DNA from: Bipolaris cookei
Taxonomy: Eukaryota; Ascomycota; Dothideomycetes; Pleosporales; Pleosporaceae
Reading direction: 5' to 3'
DNA length: 64,000 nucleotides
Assembly: GCA_002286855.1 (NCBI GenBank)
Contig: NRSV01000047.1
Coordinates: forward strand, 62,938 to 126,937
The notes under the pieces were generated by a model. That model made no database searches, had not been told where the DNA came from, and saw only the letters and a program-made list of their open reading frames with translations. The position numbers and the translations under genes were made by a program. Below, one piece after another: positions 22,038-34,277 of this stretch (position 1 is its first letter; each line of letters begins with the position of its first letter).

Positions 22038-24679
22038 ATGGCGCTGCTCACTACGAGTGCGCCCGTCAACTACAACGAGCAGGAGGGTGTGTATATACAT
22101 ACGCGTACACAACACCCTGGCCGCCCTTTACTAACACCGCATAGCTGCCTTTGTTGATTTCCTCAAAAACTACAAGTCCACCTCGACCGAGGCAGCAGAC
22201 CAGCTCGAGAGCCTCAACCTCAACGGCAATGGCACCGAGGATGACGACGACATGGTCGACGACGAGGACAGCGGCCCCGCAACCCAGGCGCGCAACAAGT
22301 CCAAATTAAAGTACATGGACCAGCTTCAAGAGGTTGCCAATCGCATGCGCGACGAGATCCAAATAGACCTCAACGATGTCGAGGCGGTGAGTGGCCATTA
22401 CCAGCTGCCGGCACCCCGCAACTGATTCATAGTCGCCAGTACGAGAAAGCTTCAGACGACGAGCAAAACCTTAGGCTGGTCGAGTCCATTGAGCGGAATG
22501 CCCACCACTACATTGAGATCTTTTCGCGTGCCGTGGACAAGTGCCTTCCAGAGCCCACCAGAGAGCTGAGGTATGGCACTACGTAAAATCTGCCAGCACC
22601 AGCACTTACTGTACACAGCTTCAAGGACGATGTGCTGGACGTGATCATGACACAGCGCTCCAAGCGCAATGAAAGGATGCAAGAGCTACAGGGCATTGAT
22701 GATACTGAACAAGCTGCTCCGGAGTCAATGTTTCCCCCAGCCCTGACGCGACGCTACACGCTCAACTTCAAGCCTAGAGTGCCCTCAGGTTCCAGCAGCC
22801 AGCGTAGTCTCAAGGCACTCGCCGTCCGGAACGTCCGTGGAGAGCACCTCGGCCATCTCATCACAGTCCGCGGTATCGCAACAAGGGTCTCCGACGTCAA
22901 GCCTGCAGTACTCGTCAACGCCTACTCCTGCGACCGCTGTGGTAGCGAAGTCTTCCAACCGGTGACAACCAAGCAGTTCACTCCGCTTGTAGAATGCCCT
23001 TCAGAAGAGTGCAAGAGCAACAAGACCAAGGGCCAGCTGTTTCTGTCTACCCGCGCTTCAAAATTCTTGCCCTTCCAGGAAGTCAAGATTCAGGAAATGG
23101 CCGACCAGGTGCCAGTCGGCCACATCCCAAGACAGCTCACCATCCACTGCCACGGCGCTCTGGTCCGCCAAATTAACCCCGGAGACGTCATTGACTGCAC
23201 TGGCATTTTCCTCCCCACGCCTTATACTGGCTTCAAGGCGATTCGCGCTGGTCTTCTTACCGATACCTATCTCGAGGCTCAGTACGTCTTGCAGCACAAG
23301 AAGGCCTACGACGACATTGTGCTTGCCCAGCCAACCCTGCGGAGAATGAACGAGCTCGAGAGGACTGGCCAGCTGTACGAGTACCTGTCGCGATCCATTG
23401 CACCCGAAATCTTTGGCCATGTTGATGTCAAGAAGGCACTTCTGCTCCAGCTTATTGGCGGTGTCACAAAAGAGGTGGGAGATGGTATGCGCATCCGTGG
23501 TGACATCAACGTCTGCCTGATGGGTGATCCCGGTGTGGCCAAATCCCAATTGCTCAAGTACATTACCAAGGTTGCGCCTCGTGGTGTCTACACGACTGGT
23601 CGTGGTAGCAGTGGCGTTGGTCTGACTGCAGCTGTCATGCGCGATCCAGTAACGGACGAAATGGTTCTCGAGGGAGGTGCACTTGTTCTTGCTGACAACG
23701 GAATGTGCTGTATTGATGAATTCGACAAGATGGATGACAGCGACCGAACAGCCATCCACGAAGTCATGGAACAGCAGACAATCTCCATTAGCAAAGCTGG
23801 CATCACCACCACGCTCAACGCCCGCACATCGATTTTGGCAGCTGCCAACCCACTGTACGGCCGCTACAACCCCCGCTTATCGCCCATTGAGAACATCAAC
23901 CTCCCCGCCGCTCTTCTGTCCCGTTTCGACGTTCTGTTCCTCATCCTCGATACCCCTACGCGTGACTCAGACGAGGAGCTTGCCCGCCACGTTACGCATG
24001 TCCACATGCACAACGCTCATCCAGAAGCCCCCGGAGGCATCGTCTTCAGCCCTGCCGAAGTGCGACAGTGGGTTGCTCGTGCCAGGTCCTACCGGCCAAC
24101 TGTGCCCAAGGAGGTTGCCGACTACATGGTCGGTGCCTATGTGCGCATGCGTCAACAACAGAAGCGCGATGACGGCAACAAGAAGGCTTTTACGCACACC
24201 TCACCGCGTACACTCTTGGGTGTGCTTCGTCTGGCCCAGGCTCTGGCGCGTCTACGATTTGCTGATGAGGTCATCTCGGAAGACGTCGACGAGGCTCTCC
24301 GCCTTACAGAGGTCAGTAAAGCCAGTCTCTATGCCGATGAGAACCGCAGGGATGATCATACTCCTAGCAGCAAGATCTACCACCTCATCAAATCCATGGA
24401 GGCGAGCGGTGCTGCAGCGGTTGGCGATGGCACCAGGGGTGAACTTGACCTCCGCAGAGTTAGGGAAAGAGTCCTGGCCAAGGGCTTCACTGCTGATCAA
24501 TTCGAGTCGGCTATTGACGAATACGCCATGCTTGATGTAAGTAGTCGACAGAAAAACGCAGCCTATTACTCGCTAACATTAGTCAACAGGTCTGGCAAAC
24601 GACTGGAGAAGGAACACGACTTGTTTTCATCGAGGCTGGAATGGAAGACGAGGATATGGATGCCGACAATGACTTCTAG
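22038..24679 (+). CDS. mcm7: DNA replication licensing factor MCM7
   Basis: Predicted join(22038..22086,22145..22386,22440..22570,22619..24536,24590..24679), 809 aa, the fungal MCM7 length. It matches MCM7 rather than other MCMs in NAYSCDRCGSEVFQPV with the zinc-binding C-x2-C...C-x4-C, in the GLLTDTYLEAQ segment, and in VGGV/IGGVTKEVGDGMRIRG. The AAA+ core has Walker A (MGDPGVAKSQLLKYI), Walker B (CCIDEFDKM) and the arginine finger (LLSRFDVLFLI). The last exon gives LDVWQTTGEGTR and an acidic tail. Together with MCM2-6 it forms the replicative helicase loaded at origins in G1. An acidic insert (EDDDDMVDDEDSG) lies near the N-terminus. Confidence 0.94.
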
Positions 24680-25223
24680 ATTACGCATAAGGAACAAGAA
24701 TAGTAGTGCAATTGGGACATGGCGTATGAAGGCGTTGGATATCCAAGCGACGCTTAGGACATTTCTATTGTATTTGCAGCCGCGTATATGGCTGTGTGTA
24801 GCTTACAACGAAGCAATTCCATCACAATGTCTACGCTGAACGCCTCGGGATAAATATCGCGTGACATGGCTATGCGGTCACATGCCAAGGTACATATCTG
24901 CAGATGAGCATCATAGCGGCATGAACCATCGCGGGGTCTTTAGCGAACTGCGAGAACGAACTTTGTAAGACCACGAGACAATCACCGCTTCAGCCCAGAT
25001 TCGGGCCTCGTTTTGGATACTGGCCAAGTGAAGCACTTTTTTCCAAGCCGTATTCCCGGCATTACCTTCTAAAATAGGCTTACCTCCAACGACGATTCTT
25101 GCGCCTCGCGATTAGCAAACGACCACGATAAGCCTGCGCCAGCTTCCACTTGGCCTCTATCCACCCTCAAAGACCCTTGATTGCACATGCCCCAGATTCC
25201 GCATCCCAATTCACATCGCAAGC
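24680..25223. other. Intergenic region MCM7 / SHR3
   Basis: About 540 bp with no supported gene or repeat; it should hold the MCM7 3' UTR and SHR3 promoter. Confidence 0.5.
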
Positions 25224-25911
25224 ATGGCAGTCGGCGCAGCAAACAACTTTGCACAATTCATGGTAGTTGGACGTATGTAGGCCCCTCGATTCCGCTTCAG
25301 CCTAAGCCTCGGGCTTTCAACACAAAGCACATCCTAACGAGCGCACAGCGACATGTTTTTTCCTCGGCATCCTTTTTGCGCAACTGCCCTACGACTACAA
25401 TGTCCTATGGACGACGCCCGATGACCGCGCATCCTATTTTGACATTCTCGAGTCGCACATCAAGTTCCTCTATGCCTCGCCCCCGATAGTCTCGCGCATC
25501 CTCAATCTCGTCATCGGCACCGGCCTCCTCGGCTTCCTAATCAAGCTCTTCAAGCCCAACCAAGCCAACATGCTCTTTGACGGCGCATCCCTTGTCCTGT
25601 ACATGGCCGGTATCACCGTCTACCTGACCAACATTGTCAAGGGCTTCCGCGTCGTCACAGCTGGTATCTATGGCGAGTTGGACAAAGCTAACCCGGGCGA
25701 GATTACCGAAGAGGACATGGGTGACTACATCTCTAGGGAAGACACACTGAGAGTCTTTGCAGCTAGCAATACTATTCTTGCGCTTGTCCTCGTGGGCGTC
25801 CTTGTGCTGCAGGCGGGTCAGTGGTATGCCAAGAGGGCCGAGGAGCGGGAGATTCAGGAAATGGAGCGTCTGGCCGAAGAGAAGAAGGGAGTGGGGAAGA
25901 AGAAGCAGTGA
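25224..25911 (+). CDS. SHR3: ER membrane packaging chaperone SHR3
   Basis: Predicted join(25224..25272,25349..25911), 203 aa. Four hydrophobic helices are visible (FFLGILFAQLPYDYNVLW region, ILNLVIGTGLLGFLI, LFDGASLVLYMAGITVYLT, ILALVLVGVLVLQAG), then a charged cytosolic tail ending in Lys residues, as in SHR3/Psh3 proteins. The motif QLPYDYNVLWTTPDDRASYF is typical. Family members sit in the ER and help amino-acid permeases fold and enter COPII vesicles. The intron after codon 16 has a GTATGT donor and a CTAAC branch site. Confidence 0.9.
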
Positions 25912-26496
25912 GTGCGTGCTTTATTTCTCTTCAGGTCCATGAAAAGCTATGTGAGCTTGGTTGGGACGTCTGGGTAGATTCTCGTCTTACAAAGTCATAT
26001 GCTTTGCGGCTTAAATGAAACCATTTGAGGGTTCATGTAAGGTTGGGTGTTCGGTGTTTCTTCGCCTAAGAAACTGTATGCTACCTAAGTGTAGGAGGGA
26101 TGGAAAAGACCAAGTATGTATGCATCTCATCTCGAGCTATATATGTAGTGTTGAATCCTTACATTCTACTTTCTACTGTATCATCACTCGTTCATGATGC
26201 CAGTTCAATACCTTCGTTTATCAAACCCACTACAGGAAAATATACTATCGCAACATCGTCACACCAGTTCTTCCCCATAAAACACATCGGTCTCGCCGCA
26301 ACTGCTTCCTGAGACCAAAACTAGAGGTGGTCGTCCGTGCCTTTCTTGTGGTTGTTCCAGGTTGTTCGCCTAAGTCGTCACTGGACAAATAAACCCTTAC
26401 TTACGTCTTCTACACTCTATCACTTTGCACCAACCAAAAACATACACATTCTCCACTCTGAACCAGCTCGTCTATCTCTTTTCATCTCGCCCAACC
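25912..26496. other. Intergenic region SHR3 / RRM-like gene
   Basis: About 585 bp; contains 3' UTR and upstream leader. No further gene recognised. Confidence 0.5.
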
Positions 26497-27543
26497 ATGA
26501 CAATGACGACTGACCTGCTTCGCCGCCAATTAGAAAATATCACAGATATGCTGATCAAAGCAAGTGACCGGCTGGAGGTAGAGCTGCGAAATAGAGTGCG
26601 ACAGGTGATGGGACGGGTGGCCGTGAGCGAAAATGAAGGGTGAGGAAGAACTGAAAGAGAGGAGAGTGGCAATACTGATTTGAGTAATGAGGACAGCCTC
26701 TGTACTATCGACCAGGACGTGACGGCCATCCGCGGAGATACCGACCGAGAGTATTCGACTATGACTCGCTTGGGCACCGTCCACAATGAGACCTGTGATC
26801 TTGTTGAACTGGAAGCTATGCTTTCAGAAATCAAGGGGAGCAAGTCAGAGTCAAGGCAGGAACTATTCAGGGATGTTGATGGCGACTTTGAGCTCGTCCG
26901 CGGAGGATCGGACACCCCATTCCCGCCTTTCCATTCACTAGTTTGCCAACCCACACCGCGTACTATGGAACCTGCGGTTCCTTTCGGTATGGATCCGACG
27001 AGCCGCATCTGTACCCGTTCATCTGGTTCACTTAGTCCGGAGATCCTTCGGTATGCCGTGGCGCTCATGATCGAGGCGTCTAGTTGCAGGTGAGAACACG
27101 TCAAAAGCTGGGGCACGTACTTGTTTAGTAGCAACACAGATGAATTCCATGACAAACAGGAAATGGACAACATGATTCAGAACGAGAACGGACAGCTCAT
27201 TGGTACCGGTGGTTACGTTGTAGGCGAGGACAAAAAACGCCAACTTGCTCGCCGTCTCATCCTTTCCAATCTAGCTGCGGACATAGATGAGAAATCCATC
27301 TTGGTTTTCCTTGCCAAGTACCGATCAAACATGTAAATTTGCCAACATGCCAGCTCAACTCGGCTAGATATTAACATGGATGTCAATAGTCGCAAGGTTA
27401 CCCTCCTTTCGGAACGCGATCCGGTCAAGGGAACGAGGACTGTACATGTCGATATGGACTCGAGGAGAGCTGCAGTGTATGCGTCATTCCAACATGGACA
27501 CATTTTTGGCTTAATGGCCAAGACTAAGCTGGCAGTAGAATAA
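26497..27543 (+). CDS. Hypothetical protein with C-terminal RRM-like domain
   Basis: Predicted join(26497..26639,26685..27089,27129..27332,27390..27543), 301 aa in frame. Introns are short (45, 39 and 57 nt) but have GTGAG/GTAAA donors and AG acceptors. Residues 1-45 are helical and charged; the middle (50-185) is acidic and low in structure. The last ~85 residues fit an RNA-recognition-motif topology: ARRLILSNLAADIDEKSIL, then IRKVTLLSERDP, then RTVHVDMDSRRAAVYAS. The RNP1 aromatic positions are poorly kept, so RNA binding is uncertain. I do not recognise an orthologue. The 39-nt intron is the weakest part of the model. Confidence 0.6.
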
Positions 27544-29249
27544 GGGGGTGAGACGGATTATCCATCTGCATACAAGGTGCGGTTGTTCCACAAGAGGATA
27601 CTATGGCCGATACAGATGATACTGGAGGACATCGTAGTCATGCATACTAAAGTAGTATACTAGAATATACTGCAGCGGTGAAAGAGATGTTGAATACAAG
27701 AAAGGGGAACCGCCTGGCGACTACATCCTCCCTTCTTTTCCGAACACACCAAACTTGACAGACACACATGAAACTTGACGAAGTCCATGCTTCCTTCGAG
27801 TTTCTTGCGTTTCATGTTGCAAATATGCATGTAGCCTTGTGCAAAATCGGTGATAGACAAGTAAGGATCGAGAACCGATCCAACAAGACCGCACGACTTA
27901 CGGATCTGCAAGGGGCCCCGCTCTTGTATTGTACCCGAGATGGTGAGCACGTGGGAAACACCGACACTACTGATGCACAGTACAAGGGTACTTTGCACCC
28001 GATCGGTTAAGTGGTGTGCATTAAACGTACGTATCGTGTGTGTTTCGACCTGCCTTGTTCACTATGTTTTGGCCCCCATTTTATGTTTTGATGGTTTCGT
28101 GTTTAAGGGTGTGTACTACGGAATGTGGAGGGTGATAGCTAATGACGCCTTCATTGAAAGAAACGGCGGAACCATCGGAAGCCTTAGTCTTGATCCGTGT
28201 AGTTATTCCCTCGTCTAATGTGTGGAGGCCGCACATGCTCCCTGTACGCATTGATCACACCGAAATATTCCCAATGCCACCACGCGACTCTTTCCGGCAA
28301 GGTGGTGAGATGAACGGTCAACGAACGGGACGGGAGGAAAGGACGACGATCTGCATGAACCACCATCACCACGATAATCGAGCACCTTTAACTATTCAAT
28401 AACATGCAGTTGGTCCGTCAACTTAGATCAAATAAAGGTGTGGGTGACGCATACTAGTGCTATCATTGGTCACTGCCGAGTCTTCATCTACAAACGCTGT
28501 ACGTCCATGTTCGGACGGAACTCTCCGAGATGCCTCTTAAGGTAAGTCTCATTTTAGTTCTCGAAGGCGATTCACCTGAACCATCAGAATGACCTGATAA
28601 ATGTTAGTGATGCATTACCAAGTCTTACTAGTTGACTCTTCGCGCCCTGATGGTTCTCGGTCTGGGGGGATCTGCCACCATGGGCTGATGTTTTGCCATT
28701 CTGAGTCCTCATCCGTCGCCTGGCCACCAAGAGCTTTTGCCATTACCTTGGTGCCCAATACTACGGCCCGCCCTGGAGCTTGCGCGTCGACATGTCCAGT
28801 CCTTAGCTAAGACAACTAGTGTCATTTACTGTGAAGCACGCAGCTGAACCCGGCCCAGATGACGACTGCTTCGAACCACAAGCGAGTGTGATGGCGACTT
28901 GCATGTACGATTACATATGCTCCCTGCAGCGCTTTGACATGAACGCTACGCTTCCCTGGTCCATTGTAGGGGACATCGTTGTCGGCCACGACTCAATTAA
29001 CTTTCAAGTGGCGTCTCACTTAATTAGCAACATCCCCAAATTTGTAAGACGCCCAATGAGCCGGGTTATCCCGCCCCGCATAACAGCAGCACACCGTGTC
29101 GTTCTAGAAGAAAAGGTGCTTGAGTTGCTCCCTGGTCCCCTTTGAAGCTTTACTTAACACTTTGGAGAATTCTTACACATGGACCCTCATTACCCCATTT
29201 GAACACGGATGAAGATCACTTGTGGCGTTGCACACTAGTCGAGATCAAG
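27544..29249. other. Gene-free stretch upstream of rhodopsin-fold gene
   Basis: About 1.7 kb. Open frames here (for example around 28819-29145) lack an ATG start and recognisable domains. A GTAAGT donor-like site follows ATGCCTCTTAAG at 28529-28541, so small spliced transcripts are possible, but I cannot support a gene. Confidence 0.4.
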
Positions 29250-30700
29250 ATGAGTGCTCCTCAGCCGCCACCCAACCTCGACCCGAAGTTGGAAGAAGAG
29301 TCTCTCGTATGCGACTATCAACTGTCGATTGCTTAGAACAAATCCGTTGACAGTTTTCAGGCTCCTGCCGGCCTCGCCGTCACTATCGTCTTCACAGTAG
29401 CTTCGTGCACCACGGTCGCCCTTCGACTATACACACGGTAAGGACTGCCCGAAAACTCGGCGTATCATGGTCTAACAGCAAATCAGAAAGATTCTCCTGA
29501 GACATGTCACAAGTGACGACTATGTCATTCTCTTGGCCCAAATCTTCGGTTTGGGCCTCACGGCCATCAATATCGTATGCTTCACTGTTGGGGGTATAGG
29601 GCGACACATTCAGTTTGTAATGGATAAACTGCCCATGTTTTTGAAGGTAAGGCCTAGTCAGTGAGAAACCATTGAGAAATATGCTGATTGGAGAAGTTGG
29701 TTTACTCTGCCATGGCCGTCTACAACGCGACACAAATTGCAACGAAGATATCCCTCATGCTGCAATACAGACACATATTTCCCAGCAGGACAATGCGGGT
29801 AATATGCAACTGGAGCGTGGGATTGCTGATCGTGTGGGGAATTGCGCAACAGTAAGTTTTGATTCGCAAAACTTACCGATTCCTAATCTTACGGTTAAAG
29901 GATATATACTTCGTTCGCGTGCGGCATTTCACAGCTTATCTATCCGAAGACTGTGGCATGCATCCGGCCCGACATGTAAGCACCATATCCCGTCCGGAAT
30001 ATACTTGATACATGACTTGCTAACACGAGGCACAGCCCGTTTATTCTCAACGGCGCCATGAACATGGTTACCGACTTTGCCATTTTGATGGTTCCGATCA
30101 AACCTGTGCTCCAATTGCAGATAAACAAGGTGCGCAAAGCATACCTCTTGGTTGTTTTGTGCTTGGGTTTAGTGTGAGTAGTGCTATCGGCTAGCCCTTT
30201 TCCTGATGCGTGGATATGATGCTGACAATCCGATCAGTGTATGTGTCATCTCAGCCGTGCGACTAGCGCAACAAGTGCATGTGAACAAGAACTCTACAGA
30301 CGGCACATGGATAATGGCCACTACCGCCATGCTATCCATTGTCGAGACAAATCTCGGCATAATATGCGCTTGCGTGCCTACCCTGCGGCCATTAGTCAAG
30401 CGTATTGCACCCGTCCTGGTCGGATCTTCCAACAAGGATTCGTCTGCCTACGGCAATGCGTACGGCAATGCATACGGCAATGCGTATGGCCAACGCACAA
30501 GGCTTGATGACGAGCAGAACATAAAGAGTGGGCAAGGTAGCTCGATCTATATCCAGAAGGAAGTCAAATTCCACAGTATGACCGAGTTGCGCAATCTGTC
30601 TAGCAACCTCAGAGATCCATATGCCATTGATGACAGGTCGTCGGATGAGATTAGCTTGGAGCAAACGACGCGTGTGACTGCGACGTCGTCAAGGGCTTGA
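29250..30700 (+). CDS. PTH11-type rhodopsin-fold integral membrane protein
   Basis: Predicted join(29250..29306,29361..29437,29487..29646,29694..29851,29901..29975,30036..30173,30238..30700), 375 aa. Seven hydrophobic helices follow the order of the fungal rhodopsin domain family: LAVTIVFTVASCTTVALRLY with the R-x-x-x-R loop, DDYVILLAQIFGLGLTAINI, then GGIGRHIQFV, LLYSAMAV-equivalent KLVYSAMAVYNATQ, VGLLIVWGIAQ, NMVTDFAILMVPIKPVLQLQ, LLVVLCLGLV and IVETNLGIICACVPTLRPL. Such proteins occur as receptors or as poorly characterised membrane proteins; no N-terminal CFEM domain is present. The cytosolic tail holds a short Tyr-Gly-Asn-Ala repeat (30449-30489) and is Ser-rich. Confidence 0.82.
30449..30489 (+). 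repeat. 12-bp in-frame tandem repeat (Tyr-Gly-Asn-Ala)
   Basis: The unit TACGGCAATGCG is present about three and a half times with third-position changes, giving a YGNA repeat in the tail of the rhodopsin-fold protein. Confidence 0.85.
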
Positions 30701-31835
30701 TTCTGGGGAATGAGGCGATTTTTCTTTTTCTTTTTCTTTGTTCTCGAATGCCATGATTTTTGGAGCATGAAAAGTTATGATACCTATGAGGCGTATGTTG
30801 CTAGATATACCTCTGTCTCTTTGGAGGGACTTGAGATATAGAGTAATTGGGCAATGATGTGGTTAGTAATGTCTTTAGAATAGTTAATTAATTACTATAG
30901 TATTCTTTTCGATGACGGCTACACCTTTCTGTTTTGTTTTTTCAAAGTTGGGACACGACAGGAATACGACGTCGCATATCGCTTCGAACCAATAATGTTA
31001 AAGGAAGATCATGAACTCAGACTTATCTACATTTACACCTCTCAGGTAAATACAGCCATGTGCATCCGCATTGCGCATCGTTCTTCTTTTACGCACTTAA
31101 CAGATTAGATCATGATAGTATGCGGAAAATATCTTTTCTAGTCTAACACCAAACACCATTATCCAACCATGTATCCACGCGAAGCAGTAGTAAAACTTAA
31201 TGTGCCTATCTCCACCCCATATCCCCCATTATCCCATCGTACTAAGTACAAGGGTTTACCCCCACAACCTCACATTTAAGCTTAAAAATCGCGTTGTGCA
31301 CCAAAGTATCTAAACTTATCCATCGGACTCAATCCCGTTATCACAAGATAACACCATCCTTATCTCCTCTTGCCGCATCCTCATCTGTGCAAACTGTCTC
31401 AGTCAAACCGAACCAGACATCCTACGCTACCAATATCACACGCGCGTCTATCACCTTCCCTTTGTCTCTATGGCATATCCGCGCCACATGCACCTCGCTT
31501 CTCACACCTCGATCCCCTTCCTCGAAAAAGAAAAGGACGGAAAAAAAGGGGGGGAGAGGGGTACTGCGGCACGGCGACAGCGACGCCGCTAGTTTGTCTC
31601 GCTGCTGTGCCGCAGCGCTTTCGACTCACGTGAAAGTCATAAGTGCACTATCCCTTTTCATTACGTGGAAAAAAACTAGTCTGCTACCGATATTCTCAGT
31701 GAGTAAGTAAAGGGACAGAAATATTACGGGAAGAGGAATAGACTGGTTGCTTCGGGGACTCCGACTGCTACTCTGCCATGTAGTCGTACTGCATAGTTGT
31801 ATGTAGGGGTAGGTGGCTAGAAGTGCATCTTGTAC

Positions 31836-31890
31836 AGCCACATCCACAGCCACAGCCACAGCCATAGCCACAGCCATAGCCACAGCCATG
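31836..31890 (+). repeat. Hexanucleotide microsatellite (CCACAG/CCATAG)n
   Basis: Nine or so tandem hexamers alternating CCACAG and CCATAG. On the minus strand they spell a Met-Ala-Val-Ala run in an open frame that is an artefact of the repeat. Confidence 0.85.
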
Positions 31891-32122
31891 TCTATTACTC
31901 TACAACCTGAGGTGAGTACACCCGAGGTCGCCCCGAAGTACCGACAGAGCGACCTAGTAAGTGTACCAGCCGCCTAAACCGTGCCACAACGCGGTACCAT
32001 TTCAGCGAGGCGAGCGCGCCGCACACGCTCTTACCGTGCCGCAAAATGTACGGCGCTTCTCTCGGTACAAAAGGTGCGGTGCGGGTTGTCGGGGTTGCAA
32101 AGCTTCACATCTGAATGGATTT

Positions 32123-32148
32123 GGGGGGTTGGGGGGTTGGGGGGTTGG
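32123..32148 (+). repeat. G-rich (GGGGGGTT)3 tract
   Basis: Three runs of six guanines separated by TT. It could fold as a G-quadruplex, but this is sequence-based inference only. Confidence 0.7.
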
Positions 32149-34083
32149 AGCTCGTGCTCGTACGAAACTATATCTCCCACCTCGCCCCGTTTCTTCAATT
32201 TTCCTTAGCTTCGCTTTTTGCTTAGTCTCATGGTATGGGTGCACGTGACGTTTTTTGTTGCTACATGAGATATTTTGATTTGGGATTGGGGATGGGAGGT
32301 AGGCAGACAGGTAGGTCGGTACGTGGAGGGTAGGTTGGCGAGTAAGAAGGGCAGGAAAGGACTCCAACACCTCCAACACTCGCAACTCGCGACCTCGTTG
32401 CTCTCTCACCGTATCTACGGGTTCGCAAGTTAAGCGCCCAAGTTTACCCCGCGTATCCCTGCGCTGCACACTGATTGGCTGTCGGTAGGAAGAGGAGGGG
32501 GTCTGTGCGCCTATGGAAGCGCTGTGCTGGAGCAGAGGTAGAGTATTGCTTTCTCTCTTCATCTGGACGCGCAGTGTTTAGAATAATGGGGAAACGCAGA
32601 AAGAGAGAAGAAATATGGCAATGAATGTACGTGAGGAGGCCGGGAAATATCCCTTTCCCGTGATTTGCGAGAAAGAGAGAGAGAGAGAGTGATCGCGACA
32701 ACCCCATCCCAACTGACCACCCAGCCTATGCATCTGCGTAAGGCAGTAGAAAGATAAAGATAAAGAAGGTGCATGGAAATACCGCGCCCTCTCCTACTAT
32801 GCCCCCAAACCATCGTAAGTACTCATACATACACCCTGCAATCCCATCTGCCAATCACACAAAGGATCGACATGAATTCCCCCCAGAATCTAATAGACTA
32901 GGCTTCTAGCAATGTGGGACTGCGTGCAAGTTGCTAATTCATTATTTTCTCTCTGCTCAACGAAAGAGGGGCGCAAGCAGTGCACGCACTCACCGGATTG
33001 CGTTATCGCGACCTGCATACGGGATACTGTAGGCGCACTGAGCGGGTGATGGTCTGAGAGAGTGTGTGGGTGCGTGTGCTGCGTTGTAGTAAGGGTAAGG
33101 GGGTCTGTGGTATAGGGTCCGGGGTGTGTATTGTTTTATGGTGATTTGGAGTATGTACGTTAGACTTACGCTGTATAATAACAGACTTTGTCATGCGAGG
33201 GAAAAAAGAAACACGGAGAGGAAAAGGTAAATTTTTTGAATGATTTTTTAATTGATATCGGTGATGCATAGTGCGCATCGCCCCCAGCTGCCAGGAAGGG
33301 ACTACTGCTACTTACTGGACGTCGACATACGCTCTCATATGACCCCCAACCAGCCCTCTTTTACCGCCTTGCTTCCCCGCTCCAACGCGCGCACCCCTTC
33401 CCCGGCTCCAATAGGGTGGGCAAGAAGTCAGCCAGCCAATCCGCACGAAGCAAGAAGATGACAGAGGCTTGGGACAGCAGGTTTTTTTCTAGCCGCCGAG
33501 CAGGTCCCCTCAAATGAGCGTTGCTGCATGTGCGGAAATTTGTTAAACCCTCTCGCCCTGTACGCAGCAAAAAAATCCTTGCTGATGAAAAAACCCCGGC
33601 TGCCTAAGGAAGAGAGAGAGGGCGCGACAAACCAATACATCTCATATACCCCACACCCCTGCTCTCTCTTTCTCGCCCGTGCGCTGGCCGCACTACACAC
33701 CCCTCCCTTACCTCCCGCAAGCGGCCCTTTAATGTGGTATCCTGGCCTACAATAAAATAGGAACAAATGTAGTAGTTGATCAAGGGGTTTCCCAAGAAAG
33801 TAAAACGCCAATGTGATAATGTTTTCCGCCGTTAATAAAGAACAAAAAGGAAGTCATGAGTGAGAGAAAGGACGTGGGCCGTAACGTCGTTTCTCTATTG
33901 GTAAGGGTAGTGGGGGTGGTAAATAAACAGAGTGAGTTGGAAAGGAGAGTAGATTTGTGGTAGATTTGTCGATTGGTGATGTGGTGTGATGATTGAAAAG
34001 TAATTGCTTGTCATGGGATCGCCTGGACCCAAGAGAGTATTAGTTTGAAATTGGCGGACGGGCGGGTTGGTTTGGTAAACCGA

Positions 34084-34099
34084 GTGTGTGTGTGTGTGT
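34084..34099 (+). repeat. GT dinucleotide microsatellite
   Basis: Eight uninterrupted GT units just beyond the 3' end of the minus-strand gene at 34278-35024. Confidence 0.8.
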
Positions 34100-34277
34100 A
34101 CAAGGTAGGCGGGTGTTTGTTGGACGAATGAGAAATTAGGCACCGTCAAGTGGGCGCCAATGCAGGGTGTGAAAGGAAGCATGGTTGGACGGAATCCGAG
34201 CAGGTTGCGCGCACATGCATGCTCGACTTGGCATTGTAGAGGCAGGTGTGTTCTGCCTAACAGTCTTTCCAGTCTTT

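Larger units (their letters stand above)
30701..34277. other. Long convergent intergenic region with simple repeats
   Basis: About 3.6 kb between convergent genes. It contains simple repeats (annotated separately), pyrimidine/purine tracts such as the GA run near 32675-32690, and no supported coding region. Open frames here are low-complexity. It may include long 3' UTRs or unannotated noncoding transcripts. Confidence 0.5.

Noticed and set aside
22632..24839. MCM5 as the identity of the MCM gene
   Set aside because: Length (809 aa), the NAYSCDRCG zinc motif region and the LLTDTYLEAQ segment fit MCM7.
31626..31889. Minus-strand ORF starting with Met-Ala-Val-Ala repeats
   Set aside because: It is a direct read-out of the hexanucleotide microsatellite.
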